14,464 bases of DNA from Bacteroidales bacterium UBA5833 (GTDB lineage: Bacteria > Bacteroidota > Bacteroidia > Bacteroidales > Lentimicrobiaceae), in NCBI GenBank assembly GCA_002433025.1, contig DJGZ01000028.1, forward strand, positions 1-14,464, given 5' to 3'. The position numbers and the translations under genes are program-made. The notes below the pieces were generated by a model that saw only the letters and a program-made list of their open reading frames with translations, was not told the DNA's origin and made no database searches. Positions 6,775 through 14,122 of the stretch are shown piece by piece. Position 1 is the stretch's first letter. Each line of letters begins with the position of its first letter.

Positions 6775-9700
6775 ATGAAATTTTTTGTGCGTTTGATGCT
6801 GCTCGCAATGGTGATTCCATTTTTTGCGAAGGCACAATCCCGGCCCGAATGGGAAAACGAAAACATCAATTATATCAACCGCGAAAAAGCACGAAACTCC
6901 TGGATGCCCTATGGTTCAGAAGAGCAGGCGGTAACTGAAAACCTGAGCCTTTCGCCTTATTATCTTAACCTGAACGGTACATGGAAATTCAACTGGGTGA
7001 AACATCCGGACCTCCGCCCGGTGACCTTTTTTCAACCGGGTTATGATGTTACCTGGTGGGACAATCTTGAGGTACCATCATGCTGGCAGATGAAGGGTTA
7101 TGGAATTCCTGTCTATACCAATGTTACTTATCCGCATGCTGCGAAGCCACCGTATATTATGGAGCCTGTGCCTGCTGACTATACAAAGTATGAGTACCCG
7201 AATCCTGTAGGATCTTATGTGAGGGAATTTGTGCTTCCGGAAAACTTTATGGACAGGCGGACACTTTTACATTTTTCCGGGGTGGAAAGTGCCATGTATG
7301 TATGGGTAAACGGTATAAAAGTGGGTTACAGCGAAGACAGCCGCCTGCCTGCCGAGTTTGACATTACCAAATATGTAAAACCCGGCAAAAATACCCTGGC
7401 GGTAGAAGTATATCAATGGAGCGACGGGAGTTATCTCGAAGACCAGGATTTCTGGCGAATGAGTGGTATATACAGGGATGTTTACCTGCTTTCGGTTCCG
7501 GGTACATACCTCCGCGACTATTGGCTGAAAGCTGATTTTAACAGCGAGTTTTCGAAGGCGGACCTGACCCTGGAAGCCGGTTTCGCTGGTTTTTCGCTCA
7601 AAGAAAAGCTCAATCTTGAAGTTTATTTGTTCCCATACGGGCAAAAAAACGAAAAATTGCCGGATCCGGTTTTCAGCTTTGCAATAGATGGAGGGAAAAC
7701 CTATAAAACGCCTTTGATTCATAAAGCATCAATCATCAATCCCAGGCTCTGGTCGGCGGAAGATCCCAATCTTTACCATGTACTGATCGTTACCAAAAAT
7801 AAGGCTGGCAAGATTTTGATGGTACAAAGCTCCGGTTTTGGCTTCCGGAAGGTTGAGATAAAAGATCAGCAACTGTGGGTGAACGGAAAAAGTATTAAGA
7901 TCAAGGGTGTTAACCGGCATGATATTGATCCCAATGATGGAAGGGCAGTGTCAAGGGCCTCAATGCTCAGGGATGTGGAATTGTTCAAACAATTTAATAT
8001 CAACACCGTAAGAACAAGTCATTATCCGAACGATCCATATTTTTACAGTTTGTGCGACCGTTACGGAATATTTGTAATTGATGAAGCCAACGTAGAATCA
8101 CATGGAATGGGTTACGGCGATCAATCGCTGGGCCACGTCAAGAGTTGGCAGGAAGCGCATGTGTCCCGAATTATGAATATGATGGAACGAGACAAAAACC
8201 ATCCTTCGGTGATTATGTGGTCGCTTGGCAACGAGGCCGGGCCGGGGATAAATTTTGAAGCCGCTTCGGCTGCTTTGAAAAAACGTGATCCTTCACGTCC
8301 CATTCATTACGAAAGATACAACGAAGTAGCCGACGTGGTTTCAGTGATGTACCCCGATGTGGAATGGTTCGCAAATCAGGGGAAAAAAGACGACCCCAAA
8401 CCCTTTTTCATGTGCGAATATGCACATGCCATGGGTAATGCCGTCGGCAACCTGAAAGAATACTGGGAGGCAATTTATGCCTATCCGCGTTTGATTGGCG
8501 GATGTATCTGGGATTGGGCAGATCAGGGATTATATAAAGAGGTTCCGGGTAAACCCGGAGAATATTTTCTGGCCTATGGCGGCGATTTCGGTGATCGCCC
8601 TACCGACTGGAATTTCTGCGCCAACGGACTTACCACCGCCGACAGAAAGATTACTCCGAAAATGGAAGAAGTGAAACGGATCTATCAGAATGCCTTGTTT
8701 GATGAATCTGATCTTCGAAATGGAGAAATCCTTGTTACAAACCGCAACTCTTTTATTAACCTGAACAAATACAAGGGTTTGTGGGAATTAAGTGAAGACG
8801 GTGTTGTAATTCAGTCAGGTGACTTTTTTGCCGACATAGAAGCGGGAGAAATCAAAAAGTTGAAAATTGATTACAAAAAGCCAGCGCTTAAGCCGGGGTG
8901 TGAATACTTCCTGAACGTTTACCTTCAATTGAAAACCGATGAATGGTGGGCCAAACGTGGTTATACAGTTGCAAGTGCCCAGTTTGAATTACCTTACGGG
9001 ATGGTGAAACCGGCAAAGGAAGAACAGCAGCAACTTTTCCCGCTTACAGTTAATGAAGATAAAGATATTGTGCAGATTACAGGAAGAGAATTTAATGTGG
9101 TTTTCAGCCGGAAAGCCGGAACCATTATTCACTGGAGCCACAAGGGTACTATTTTACTTGATACGGATTTAAGTGCCATTCATGGGATTGAACCCGAAAC
9201 CGGCTTGGTTTTCCAGGATACGGTAAGCAAGACGAGAATAACCGGACCGCGCACCAATGTATTCAGGGCGCCCGTGGACAACGACTACATTTTCGGGGGA
9301 GGCCCGGGGCCGGTATGGCAAAAAATGCAGCTTCACACCTTGTCGCACCGGATTAAATCTTTCCGGGTGGAAAAAGAAAGTGATTTTATTGTCAGGGTGT
9401 CAGTTGAGATTACATCAGCATCGCCGGGTGGTTTTACGGTTGATTCGCACTATGCCTATGTTGTGGCGGAATCGGGCAGCATTGAAGTTGATCTTACCAT
9501 TACCCCTCAGGATGTGGATTGGATGCTTCCCAAACTTGGGCTGATTATGGAAATGCCTGCAGGATTTGGAAAAGTTACATGGCTGGGAGCCGGCCCTCAC
9601 GAAAACTACCGCGACAGGAAGGCATCCGCAAAAATTGGCTTATACAGCAAAATGGTTCAGGATATGACCGAAGACTACATCCGTCCACAGGATATGGGCA

Positions 9701-10023
9701 ACCGGAGCGATGTAAGATGGTTTGCCGTTACCGACCGAAAAGGCGCCGGAATTCAGTTTGTTGGTTCAGAATTGTTGAACTTCAGTGCTTTACATCACCT
9801 GCCGCTTGATCTGGAAAAGGCAAATCATCCCTACGAGTTGGTCCGGCAAAAAGAAACCATTCTGACCATAGATGCCGAACACCTTGGACTTGGAGGTGGC
9901 AGTTGCGGACCCGGTCCCATGAAGCAATACCAGTTGAATGCCGGGACGGTCAGACTCTCATTCACTATGCGCCCTGTTATGAATGGAGGCTCAGGTTTAA
10001 GTGAGGCAGGGAGAGTGTTGTGA
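6775..10023 (+). CDS. lacZ: Exported family GH2 beta-galactosidase
   Basis: From ATG 6775 the protein has 1082 residues and starts with a signal peptide (MKFFVRLMLLAMVIPFFAKA, cleavage likely after residue 20), so it is exported, probably to the periplasm. The layout is that of LacZ: sugar-binding jelly roll (about 50-250), Ig-like domain (255-365), TIM barrel (375-640), a further beta domain (650-745) and the C-terminal Bgal_small_N domain (767-1072). Catalytic residues are visible: acid/base E487 in LGNEAG and nucleophile E548 in MCEYAHAMGN, with conserved H382 and H416. It should hydrolyse terminal beta-galactosides; the natural substrate may be a plant or algal glycan rather than lactose. 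The frame is open upstream to 6652, but that part lacks a signal and contains the promoter. No T9SS tail, lipobox or adjacent susC/susD genes are seen. Confidence 0.92.
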   Translation: MKFFVRLMLLAMVIPFFAKAQSRPEWENENINYINREKARNSWMPYGSEEQAVTENLSLSPYYLNLNGTWKFNWVKHPDLRPVTFFQPGYDVTWWDNLEVPSCWQMKGYGIPVYTNVTYPHAAKPPYIMEPVPADYTKYEYPNPVGSYVREFVLPENFMDRRTLLHFSGVESAMYVWVNGIKVGYSEDSRLPAEFDITKYVKPGKNTLAVEVYQWSDGSYLEDQDFWRMSGIYRDVYLLSVPGTYLRDYWLKADFNSEFSKADLTLEAGFAGFSLKEKLNLEVYLFPYGQKNEKLPDPVFSFAIDGGKTYKTPLIHKASIINPRLWSAEDPNLYHVLIVTKNKAGKILMVQSSGFGFRKVEIKDQQLWVNGKSIKIKGVNRHDIDPNDGRAVSRASMLRDVELFKQFNINTVRTSHYPNDPYFYSLCDRYGIFVIDEANVESHGMGYGDQSLGHVKSWQEAHVSRIMNMMERDKNHPSVIMWSLGNEAGPGINFEAASAALKKRDPSRPIHYERYNEVADVVSVMYPDVEWFANQGKKDDPKPFFMCEYAHAMGNAVGNLKEYWEAIYAYPRLIGGCIWDWADQGLYKEVPGKPGEYFLAYGGDFGDRPTDWNFCANGLTTADRKITPKMEEVKRIYQNALFDESDLRNGEILVTNRNSFINLNKYKGLWELSEDGVVIQSGDFFADIEAGEIKKLKIDYKKPALKPGCEYFLNVYLQLKTDEWWAKRGYTVASAQFELPYGMVKPAKEEQQQLFPLTVNEDKDIVQITGREFNVVFSRKAGTIIHWSHKGTILLDTDLSAIHGIEPETGLVFQDTVSKTRITGPRTNVFRAPVDNDYIFGGGPGPVWQKMQLHTLSHRIKSFRVEKESDFIVRVSVEITSASPGGFTVDSHYAYVVAESGSIEVDLTITPQDVDWMLPKLGLIMEMPAGFGKVTWLGAGPHENYRDRKASAKIGLYSKMVQDMTEDYIRPQDMGNRSDVRWFAVTDRKGAGIQFVGSELLNFSALHHLPLDLEKANHPYELVRQKETILTIDAEHLGLGGGSCGPGPMKQYQLNAGTVRLSFTMRPVMNGGSGLSEAGRVL

Positions 10024-10114
10024 GTGGAAGTTTGAAGAAAGGGGACTGGTTATAAGCGCTGCTTAACCTGTAGCACAGGTTGATCGACATGGGGCGCATA
10101 CCGTATAACAGGAT

Positions 10115-10126
10115 TCTTCCGGAAGA
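10115..10126. repeat. 12-bp palindrome TCTTCCGGAAGA
   Basis: A perfect palindrome in the 155-bp gap between the convergent beta-galactosidase gene and the 180-residue gene. No T run follows it, so it is not a clear terminator. A protein-binding site or chance are both possible. Confidence 0.45.
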
Positions 10127-10155
10127 GAAGGCGTGAGAAAGTTTTGCCGACTTAT

Positions 10156-10174
10156 ATCCGGATGTAATCCGGAT
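10156..10174. repeat. 8-bp inverted repeat, possible bidirectional hairpin
   Basis: ATCCGGAT occurs twice separated by GTA. Since the unit is self-complementary, this is both a tandem direct repeat and an 8-bp stem with a 3-nt loop. It lies just outside the stop codon of the minus-strand 180-residue gene and downstream of the beta-galactosidase gene, where a shared terminator would sit. T-rich sequence follows only loosely on the plus side (ACTCTTTTTCC from 10186), so termination is uncertain. Confidence 0.45.
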
Positions 10175-10178
10175 TCCA

Positions 10179-10721
10179 TTAATCCGACTCTTTTTCCTCC
10201 TTTTCCAGACTTTTTAAAATATCGGCCACGATCAGCGCGGGGGCTTCGTTTTCATTTATAAGGCGTGTAAAAGCCTGGTGTAACCTTTTGGCAACTTTAT
10301 AATGACGGTTTATTCGTTCGTAGATGAATCCCGGGTAGAGCAGGGTGACGAGGATATCTTTACGTATGGTGTATTCTACACATTGTTCTTCGGTGTCTAC
10401 GGACACGCCTCCTTCTATCAGTATGTTGTTCAGATGCGTTGTCAGGATGAAGATTTCGGGGCTTAATTCTTCGGGGTAGCTGCGTATAAGCCTGACATTG
10501 CAATAGTATTGCCCGAAAACAAGTGAATAGCTGAAGGTTTCACTTTTGTATTCCGTAAGTTTCAGTGTTGCGGAAATGGTCTTTTCCTTTTCATATATTC
10601 CGGAAGGATAGTCCTGCCGGAGATGGAATTTCTTCATCTCTTTCCATAAGGTTTCTTCCTGTTTATCAGCATTCAGGGTCAAACGATAACACATTCGCAG
10701 ATAATGCGCAAGTCTGTTCAT
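10179..10721 (-). CDS. Conserved-looking protein of unknown function, 180 aa
   Basis: I do not recognise this protein. From ATG 10721 it has 180 residues, no signal peptide and no membrane segment, so it should be cytosolic. It is rich in charged and aromatic residues. An alpha/beta layout is suggested: an N-terminal helical segment (1-33), beta strands around 47-85 (ATLKLTEYKS, YSLVFGQYYCNVRLI), a helix containing TTHLNNILIEGG, strands, and a long C-terminal helix ending in KSLEKEEKESD. The LNNILIEGG-x-VxVD stretch is faintly like YbjN/type III chaperone-like folds, but this is a weak guess. The frame is open upstream to an ATG at 10769. I prefer 10721 because a -7-like box sits 21 nt ahead of it. 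It is the last gene of a minus-strand run, convergent with the beta-galactosidase gene. Confidence 0.75.
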   Translation of the reverse strand: MNRLAHYLRMCYRLTLNADKQEETLWKEMKKFHLRQDYPSGIYEKEKTISATLKLTEYKSETFSYSLVFGQYYCNVRLIRSYPEELSPEIFILTTHLNNILIEGGVSVDTEEQCVEYTIRKDILVTLLYPGFIYERINRHYKVAKRLHQAFTRLINENEAPALIVADILKSLEKEEKESD

Positions 10722-10742
10722 GAGTTTTAGATTTGGCTTCTG

Positions 10743-10750
10743 CAAAGTTC
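10743..10750 (-). promoter_or_regulatory. Possible -7 box for the 180-residue gene
   Basis: The minus strand reads GAACTTTG, one mismatch from TAnnTTTG, ending 21 nt before the ATG at 10721. That is the same placement as for tcdA, lacZ and rnz. No convincing -33 TTG is seen. Confidence 0.35.
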
Positions 10751-10863
10751 GGGATAAAATCCAATGCATACATGTGCATATCCGGTGAAGTTATCACAGG
10801 GTGTTTTAAATTACTTTCAGCAAGGACTTCCGTTTTTCCGGACAAACTATCAGTTCATGTGAT

Positions 10864-12120
10864 TTATAACTTCACAAACCCCGCACAAACCTCATTATCA
10901 ATCCTCAGGAAATAGTAACCCGGCCTCAGATTCCGGATGGAGATAACCGGACAGTATGTTGAAAGACTGCCGGTTTTACAGACGAAGCCGGATGTGTCAA
11001 GTATGGTGTAGCGGTTCCCCTTGAGAGGTTTTGAGCTGGTTATGCGGATTTCTGTCGTGGCCGGATTTGGATACAGGTATAATGCTTCATTCCGTGCAGC
11101 TGCTTGCTGAGCATTCAGGATTAAAACGCTGATTGTCTGCATCGCTGTATCCTGCCGGCTGCATGATTGAGCATACAGCAGCACATCGTAAAACCCCGAA
11201 GCTGTGTAGGTATGCACCGGGTTTTTGTCTGCGGAACAGGAGCCATCGCCAAAATCCCAGAAAAATTGATCAGAAAAAGCGGAGTGATTGGCAAACGTAA
11301 CTTCTCCGTTTCCGGTTTGTGTGTAAGTGAACCCGGCCGCCGGATCCATGGTTCCGATGTGCCAGGTGGCAAGACTGTCGTAAATTATCGCCCGTGCAGC
11401 GGCTCGTATAAGGGCGGCGTCCGTGGCCGGAATTCCGGGATTGAAACTCACTGTGGTCGGGTCTTTCCGGAAAATAGCAGTATAAAAGCTGCATGCAGCA
11501 GTATAGGTGCCCGCCAGGGAGGGGTGACTTCCATCATGTGAGTAGAGTTCCAGCTGGGGGTGGTTCTGTCGCAGATACCGCCAAACGGCTCCGACAGGAG
11601 ATAAAATGGCCTGGTTGTCGGAGGCCATCATTCGGTACCTCAGATTCAGCAGGCTGTCCATGCCCTCGTAAGTACACACTGGCGGCCAGACCGGACAGTT
11701 TTCCGCATCTCCGTTCTTTCTTCCCCAGGTCATGTAAAACACCGTCTCCGCGCATTCGTTGTAAGTGTTGATGATACTGTCGAGTTTTCGGGCATAGGGA
11801 AATACCATTTGCTGGACCTGCGGCAGCGGAAATGACGGCAACTGGCTTTGTTCCTGTAGTACCACGTAATCCCATCCGCCCGCGGCAATTTTCCCTAATG
11901 ATAAAGTGTTGGTCGAATGCCCCTGCAAAGTGTATCCGCCGGGTGTGTTGCTGTCGAACCACAGGGAGTCGCCGGCCGACACGGCAACATCAGCCATCAT
12001 TTGCGGCAGATTGTTGACCGCGGTGTAACTGTTTCCGAGAAATAAGACTTTTTTTGTAAGGCTTTGTCCAAAAACTGCAAGGCCGGAAACCAGTAAAATC
12101 AATAAAAGTCTGAATTTCAT
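10864..12120 (-). CDS. Secreted SGNH/DUF4886-like hydrolase with PKD domain and T9SS tail
   Basis: From ATG 12120 the protein has 418 residues. A signal peptide (about 1-19, LLLILLVSGLAVFGQ core) is followed by an SGNH-like domain (23-255): block I GNS (29-31, S31 the candidate nucleophile), GGYTLQGH (61-68), WDYVVLQEQS (83-92), and the C-terminal D196-x-x-H199 pair in HDGSHPS. This pattern resembles DUF4886/GDSL-like esterases acting on carbohydrate esters; the substrate is unknown. A PKD domain with WDFGDG (288-293) spans about 260-335. The end (347-418, LYLYPNPA to KL) is a T9SS type A sorting domain, so the protein is probably moved across the outer membrane and released or anchored. The frame is open upstream to 12168, but the signal peptide sets the start at 12120. 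The 142-bp gap to the downstream gene has no clear terminator. Confidence 0.87.
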   Translation of the reverse strand: MKFRLLLILLVSGLAVFGQSLTKKVLFLGNSYTAVNNLPQMMADVAVSAGDSLWFDSNTPGGYTLQGHSTNTLSLGKIAAGGWDYVVLQEQSQLPSFPLPQVQQMVFPYARKLDSIINTYNECAETVFYMTWGRKNGDAENCPVWPPVCTYEGMDSLLNLRYRMMASDNQAILSPVGAVWRYLRQNHPQLELYSHDGSHPSLAGTYTAACSFYTAIFRKDPTTVSFNPGIPATDAALIRAAARAIIYDSLATWHIGTMDPAAGFTYTQTGNGEVTFANHSAFSDQFFWDFGDGSCSADKNPVHTYTASGFYDVLLYAQSCSRQDTAMQTISVLILNAQQAAARNEALYLYPNPATTEIRITSSKPLKGNRYTILDTSGFVCKTGSLSTYCPVISIRNLRPGYYFLRIDNEVCAGFVKL

Positions 12121-12194
12121 ATATTTTGTCTTTATTAATTCATTGCAGGCCAGTCTGTCCGTATCCATTTATAAACACTTTCAGAAGGAAATTC

Positions 12195-12245
12195 TGCCGG
12201 ATAATTGCAAATCATTTTTATGCCAGCAATTATGAAAATCCGGCA
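12195..12245 (-). repeat. Long stem-loop upstream of the SGNH hydrolase gene
   Basis: TGCCGGAT (12195-12202) is perfectly complementary to 12238-12245 (ATCCGGCA). The inner AATTGC (12203-12208) pairs with GCAATT (12226-12231). This gives a 14-bp hairpin with a 6-nt bulge (12232-12237) and a 17-nt loop. It sits a few bases inside the transcript that the -7 box at 12257-12264 would predict for the SGNH hydrolase gene. No T run follows on the minus strand, which argues against a simple terminator. Confidence 0.55.
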
Positions 12246-12256
12246 AAGTCCCTTAA

Positions 12257-12303
12257 CAAATGTAATCAGGCTGAATCAGTAATTACTTAACAGGGCAAAC
12301 TTA
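12257..12303 (-). promoter_or_regulatory. Two candidate -7 boxes for the SGNH hydrolase gene
   Basis: On the minus strand 12264-12257 reads TACATTTG and 12303-12296 reads TAAGTTTG, both perfect TAnnTTTG matches. Neither has a clear -33 TTG at 19-21 nt. Either would give a long leader of more than 130 nt to the ATG at 12120. In AT-rich DNA such matches can arise by chance. Confidence 0.3.
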
Positions 12304-12416
12304 CTTAAATATTTCAAAAAGATTACAGGTGTCCGGCGAAACTTCTTAAGAATAATGCAAAACTTTATTAGTTGCTGATATGCTTTGTAAAGGGAAAAGC
12401 TTAATTCAGATGTGCT

Positions 12417-12472
12417 GAACCGGCGGTCGCTAACCGATAATAGTCATTGATTATCTGTAAACCGGCTGGTTC
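12417..12472. repeat. Second inverted repeat in the 392-bp gap
   Basis: GAACCGGC (12417-12424) pairs with GCTGGTTC (12465-12472) with one G-U pair. GGT (12425-12427) pairs with ACC (12461-12463) after a bulged G. Within the loop, GATAAT (12436-12441) pairs with ATTATC (12450-12455). The G-U pair forms only if the plus strand is transcribed; on the minus strand it would be a C-A mismatch. The repeat starts about 40 nt after the stop codon of the minus-strand delta-60 gene. Confidence 0.4.
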
Positions 12473-12512
12473 CCGGAAGATTTGAATCATTTGTCAAAAG
12501 GCAGGTGTTTAT

Positions 12513-14084
12513 TTATGGAACAGCAACCTTACCGTACCCGGAGAACATATTACTCTCAAAAGAAAGGAGATAGATGCCCGTCCGGCAATTTGAAGGAAGC
12601 CGCAGACGGGCCTCTTTGTTCTGATTCGAATACGTTGGTTGCGAAAAAACTGTCTGCCCGCTGATATTGCGCAGGCTGGCCTGGAATGTCATATTTTGCG
12701 GTAATCCATGAATCAGCAGCAAGCGGGAATCTGACGGATCGGAAGAAATGGTAATTTCTTCCGAAGGGATTTGCTCATTGATACCTGTCACAATACCGAG
12801 ATGGTATTTTGATACAGCAACATCGGCGTGATTGTTTTGGGTATCGGCATAACCAGCCAGCAGCACTTTGTTGGGAGATGGTAATACCATGCTGTTGGCC
12901 ATATCGTTCATATAGCCCCCTGAACTGAGTTCATGGGTTGAATAGCCCTGGCCAAGGCCGAATTCTGGATCAGGATTGCCATTGTCGAGCGCCCGGAGCA
13001 GGAAGGTGTTAAAATCATGGCCGTCGTATGAGAAACCGGCCGCCAGTATTTTGCCGTCAGCCTGAATACCTAAAGCCATGAAAGCATTGTTTTCTTCTAT
13101 CGGATATACGCGCATGCCATATTCCCCGAAACTGTTATCAGGATACCCATTGTGCAGGAAGCGCAGCAACATGCCATCGGTTCCGGCAATGCCCAGAAAA
13201 CGGCTTGCAACTACAATCCGGTTTTGTTGATCTATTGCGAGTGCAGTAGAAGCGCTGATTATCATGTCCATGATATTCAGTCCGTCAATCACCGATTTGC
13301 CTTCAACACCAAAGGTGGGGTCGGGAGATCCGTCGGTATTAAACCGCATCAATGCAATGGCGTCATAAGCATCATTAAAAGCAGTTGAGCTGATAAGATA
13401 TTTATTGTTGTGCAGTGCAATGCCACGGGGAATATCGTAAGAGTTGTTATTTAAATCGGCCATTGTGTAACCATTGGTTCCAAACCCGGTGTCCGTGGAG
13501 CCATTAGAGAGAAACCGCATGATGAAAAGGTCATCCCGTTCATTGGGGCCGCTGATGGGGCCAGTAATGACAAATTTGTTGTTTGTTAATTTAAGTATTG
13601 AAGCCGCATATTCATGTTTTCCGAGATTAACCATCAGTGTTCCGCCATATCCAAAAGTCGGGTCGGGTTGGCCGGCAGCGGTAAATTTTGCCAGGCCGAT
13701 ATTCTGGTTACCACCGTCAAAGCAGGCTCCTGCCACAAGTATCCTTCCATCTGCAAGTATTTCCATATCGCAGCAAAGGCTGGTTTCACCTCCAAATCCG
13801 AATGAAATCCTTCCCTGGTTGCCAAAGGTGAGATCAGGTTCTCCTTCTGGTGTAAGCTTAAGCAACAGACAGTCATTGCTTTCGTTGGCATAACCGTTTG
13901 TCCCGCATACAATCAGTCCCCCGTCGGGAGCAATTTCTATTACATCGCCTACATTGCGTCTCGAATTAAAATCTGTGAAGGATTTTCCCCAATCCCCGAA
14001 TGAAAAATCGAGTGAACCGGGAATCTGTGCCGGGCAATAAGTGATTGCAATGGCAACGACAATCAGGAGGGAAGTTCGTTTCAT
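12513..14084 (-). CDS. Secreted delta-60 repeat protein with degenerate T9SS-like tail
   Basis: The 523-residue protein opens with a signal peptide (about 1-19, hydrophobic core LLIVVAIAIT). It then carries seven repeats marked by PDxxFGxxG, with the FG pairs at 29, 87, 144, 201, 258, 319 and 375, so the period is about 57 residues. Each repeat includes a strand pattern such as ILADGRILVAG or IQADGKILAAG. This matches delta-60 / DUF5122 repeats, thought to form a beta-propeller; the biological role is unknown. The last 75 residues end in GIYLLSFESNMFSGYGKVAV, like a T9SS type A domain, but the usual YPNP start motif is replaced by SSDPSDSRLLL. A perfect -7 box lies 30 nt upstream of the ATG. 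A lipobox is unlikely because Tyr precedes Cys17. Confidence 0.9.
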   Translation of the reverse strand: MKRTSLLIVVAIAITYCPAQIPGSLDFSFGDWGKSFTDFNSRRNVGDVIEIAPDGGLIVCGTNGYANESNDCLLLKLTPEGEPDLTFGNQGRISFGFGGETSLCCDMEILADGRILVAGACFDGGNQNIGLAKFTAAGQPDPTFGYGGTLMVNLGKHEYAASILKLTNNKFVITGPISGPNERDDLFIMRFLSNGSTDTGFGTNGYTMADLNNNSYDIPRGIALHNNKYLISSTAFNDAYDAIALMRFNTDGSPDPTFGVEGKSVIDGLNIMDMIISASTALAIDQQNRIVVASRFLGIAGTDGMLLRFLHNGYPDNSFGEYGMRVYPIEENNAFMALGIQADGKILAAGFSYDGHDFNTFLLRALDNGNPDPEFGLGQGYSTHELSSGGYMNDMANSMVLPSPNKVLLAGYADTQNNHADVAVSKYHLGIVTGINEQIPSEEITISSDPSDSRLLLIHGLPQNMTFQASLRNISGQTVFSQPTYSNQNKEARLRLPSNCRTGIYLLSFESNMFSGYGKVAVP

Positions 14085-14114
14085 TTTTTTTATATGGATG
14101 ATAACTGTTTAAGT

Positions 14115-14122
14115 CAAATTTA
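14115..14122 (-). promoter_or_regulatory. -7 promoter box of the delta-60 repeat gene
   Basis: The minus strand reads TAAATTTG, a perfect TAnnTTTG match ending 30 nt before the ATG at 14084. A -33 TTG is not seen at the usual distance. Confidence 0.5.

Larger units (their letters stand above)
12121..12512. other. 392-bp non-coding gap between two secreted-protein genes
   Basis: No convincing reading frame is seen. The stretch holds two long inverted repeats (12195-12245 and 12417-12472), listed separately. It also has two minus-strand -7-like boxes (12257-12264 and 12296-12303), a 10-bp palindrome TTCTTAAGAA (12343-12352), and a short hairpin TTCAG/CTGAA (12405-12419). On the minus strand that hairpin is followed by a loosely T-rich run and is the only weak terminator candidate for the upstream delta-60 gene. 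Confidence 0.6.

Noticed and set aside
6573..6869. Upstream in-frame extension of tcdA giving a 355-residue protein
   Set aside because: The extra residues resemble nothing in the family and run across both divergent promoter boxes.
10063..10083. Hairpin AACCTGT-AGC-ACAGGTT after the beta-galactosidase gene as a terminator
   Set aside because: A 7-bp stem is real, but no T run follows it on either strand, so I do not call termination.
10089..10136. Tiny plus-strand frame of 15 codons after the beta-galactosidase gene (MGRIPYNRILPEEKA)
   Set aside because: Too short to support as a gene, with no ribosome-binding signal and a start within a hairpin-rich gap. It could be a gene remnant but nothing here proves it.
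11534..11962. Minus-strand frame of 142 codons within the SGNH hydrolase gene
   Set aside because: Same strand but another frame of a gene with clear SGNH and PKD motifs; its composition is Arg/Pro/Gly-rich as expected for a shadow frame.
12482..12664. Plus-strand 60-codon frame overlapping the 3' end of the delta-60 gene
   Set aside because: Mostly antisense to the T9SS-like tail; no motif or promoter.
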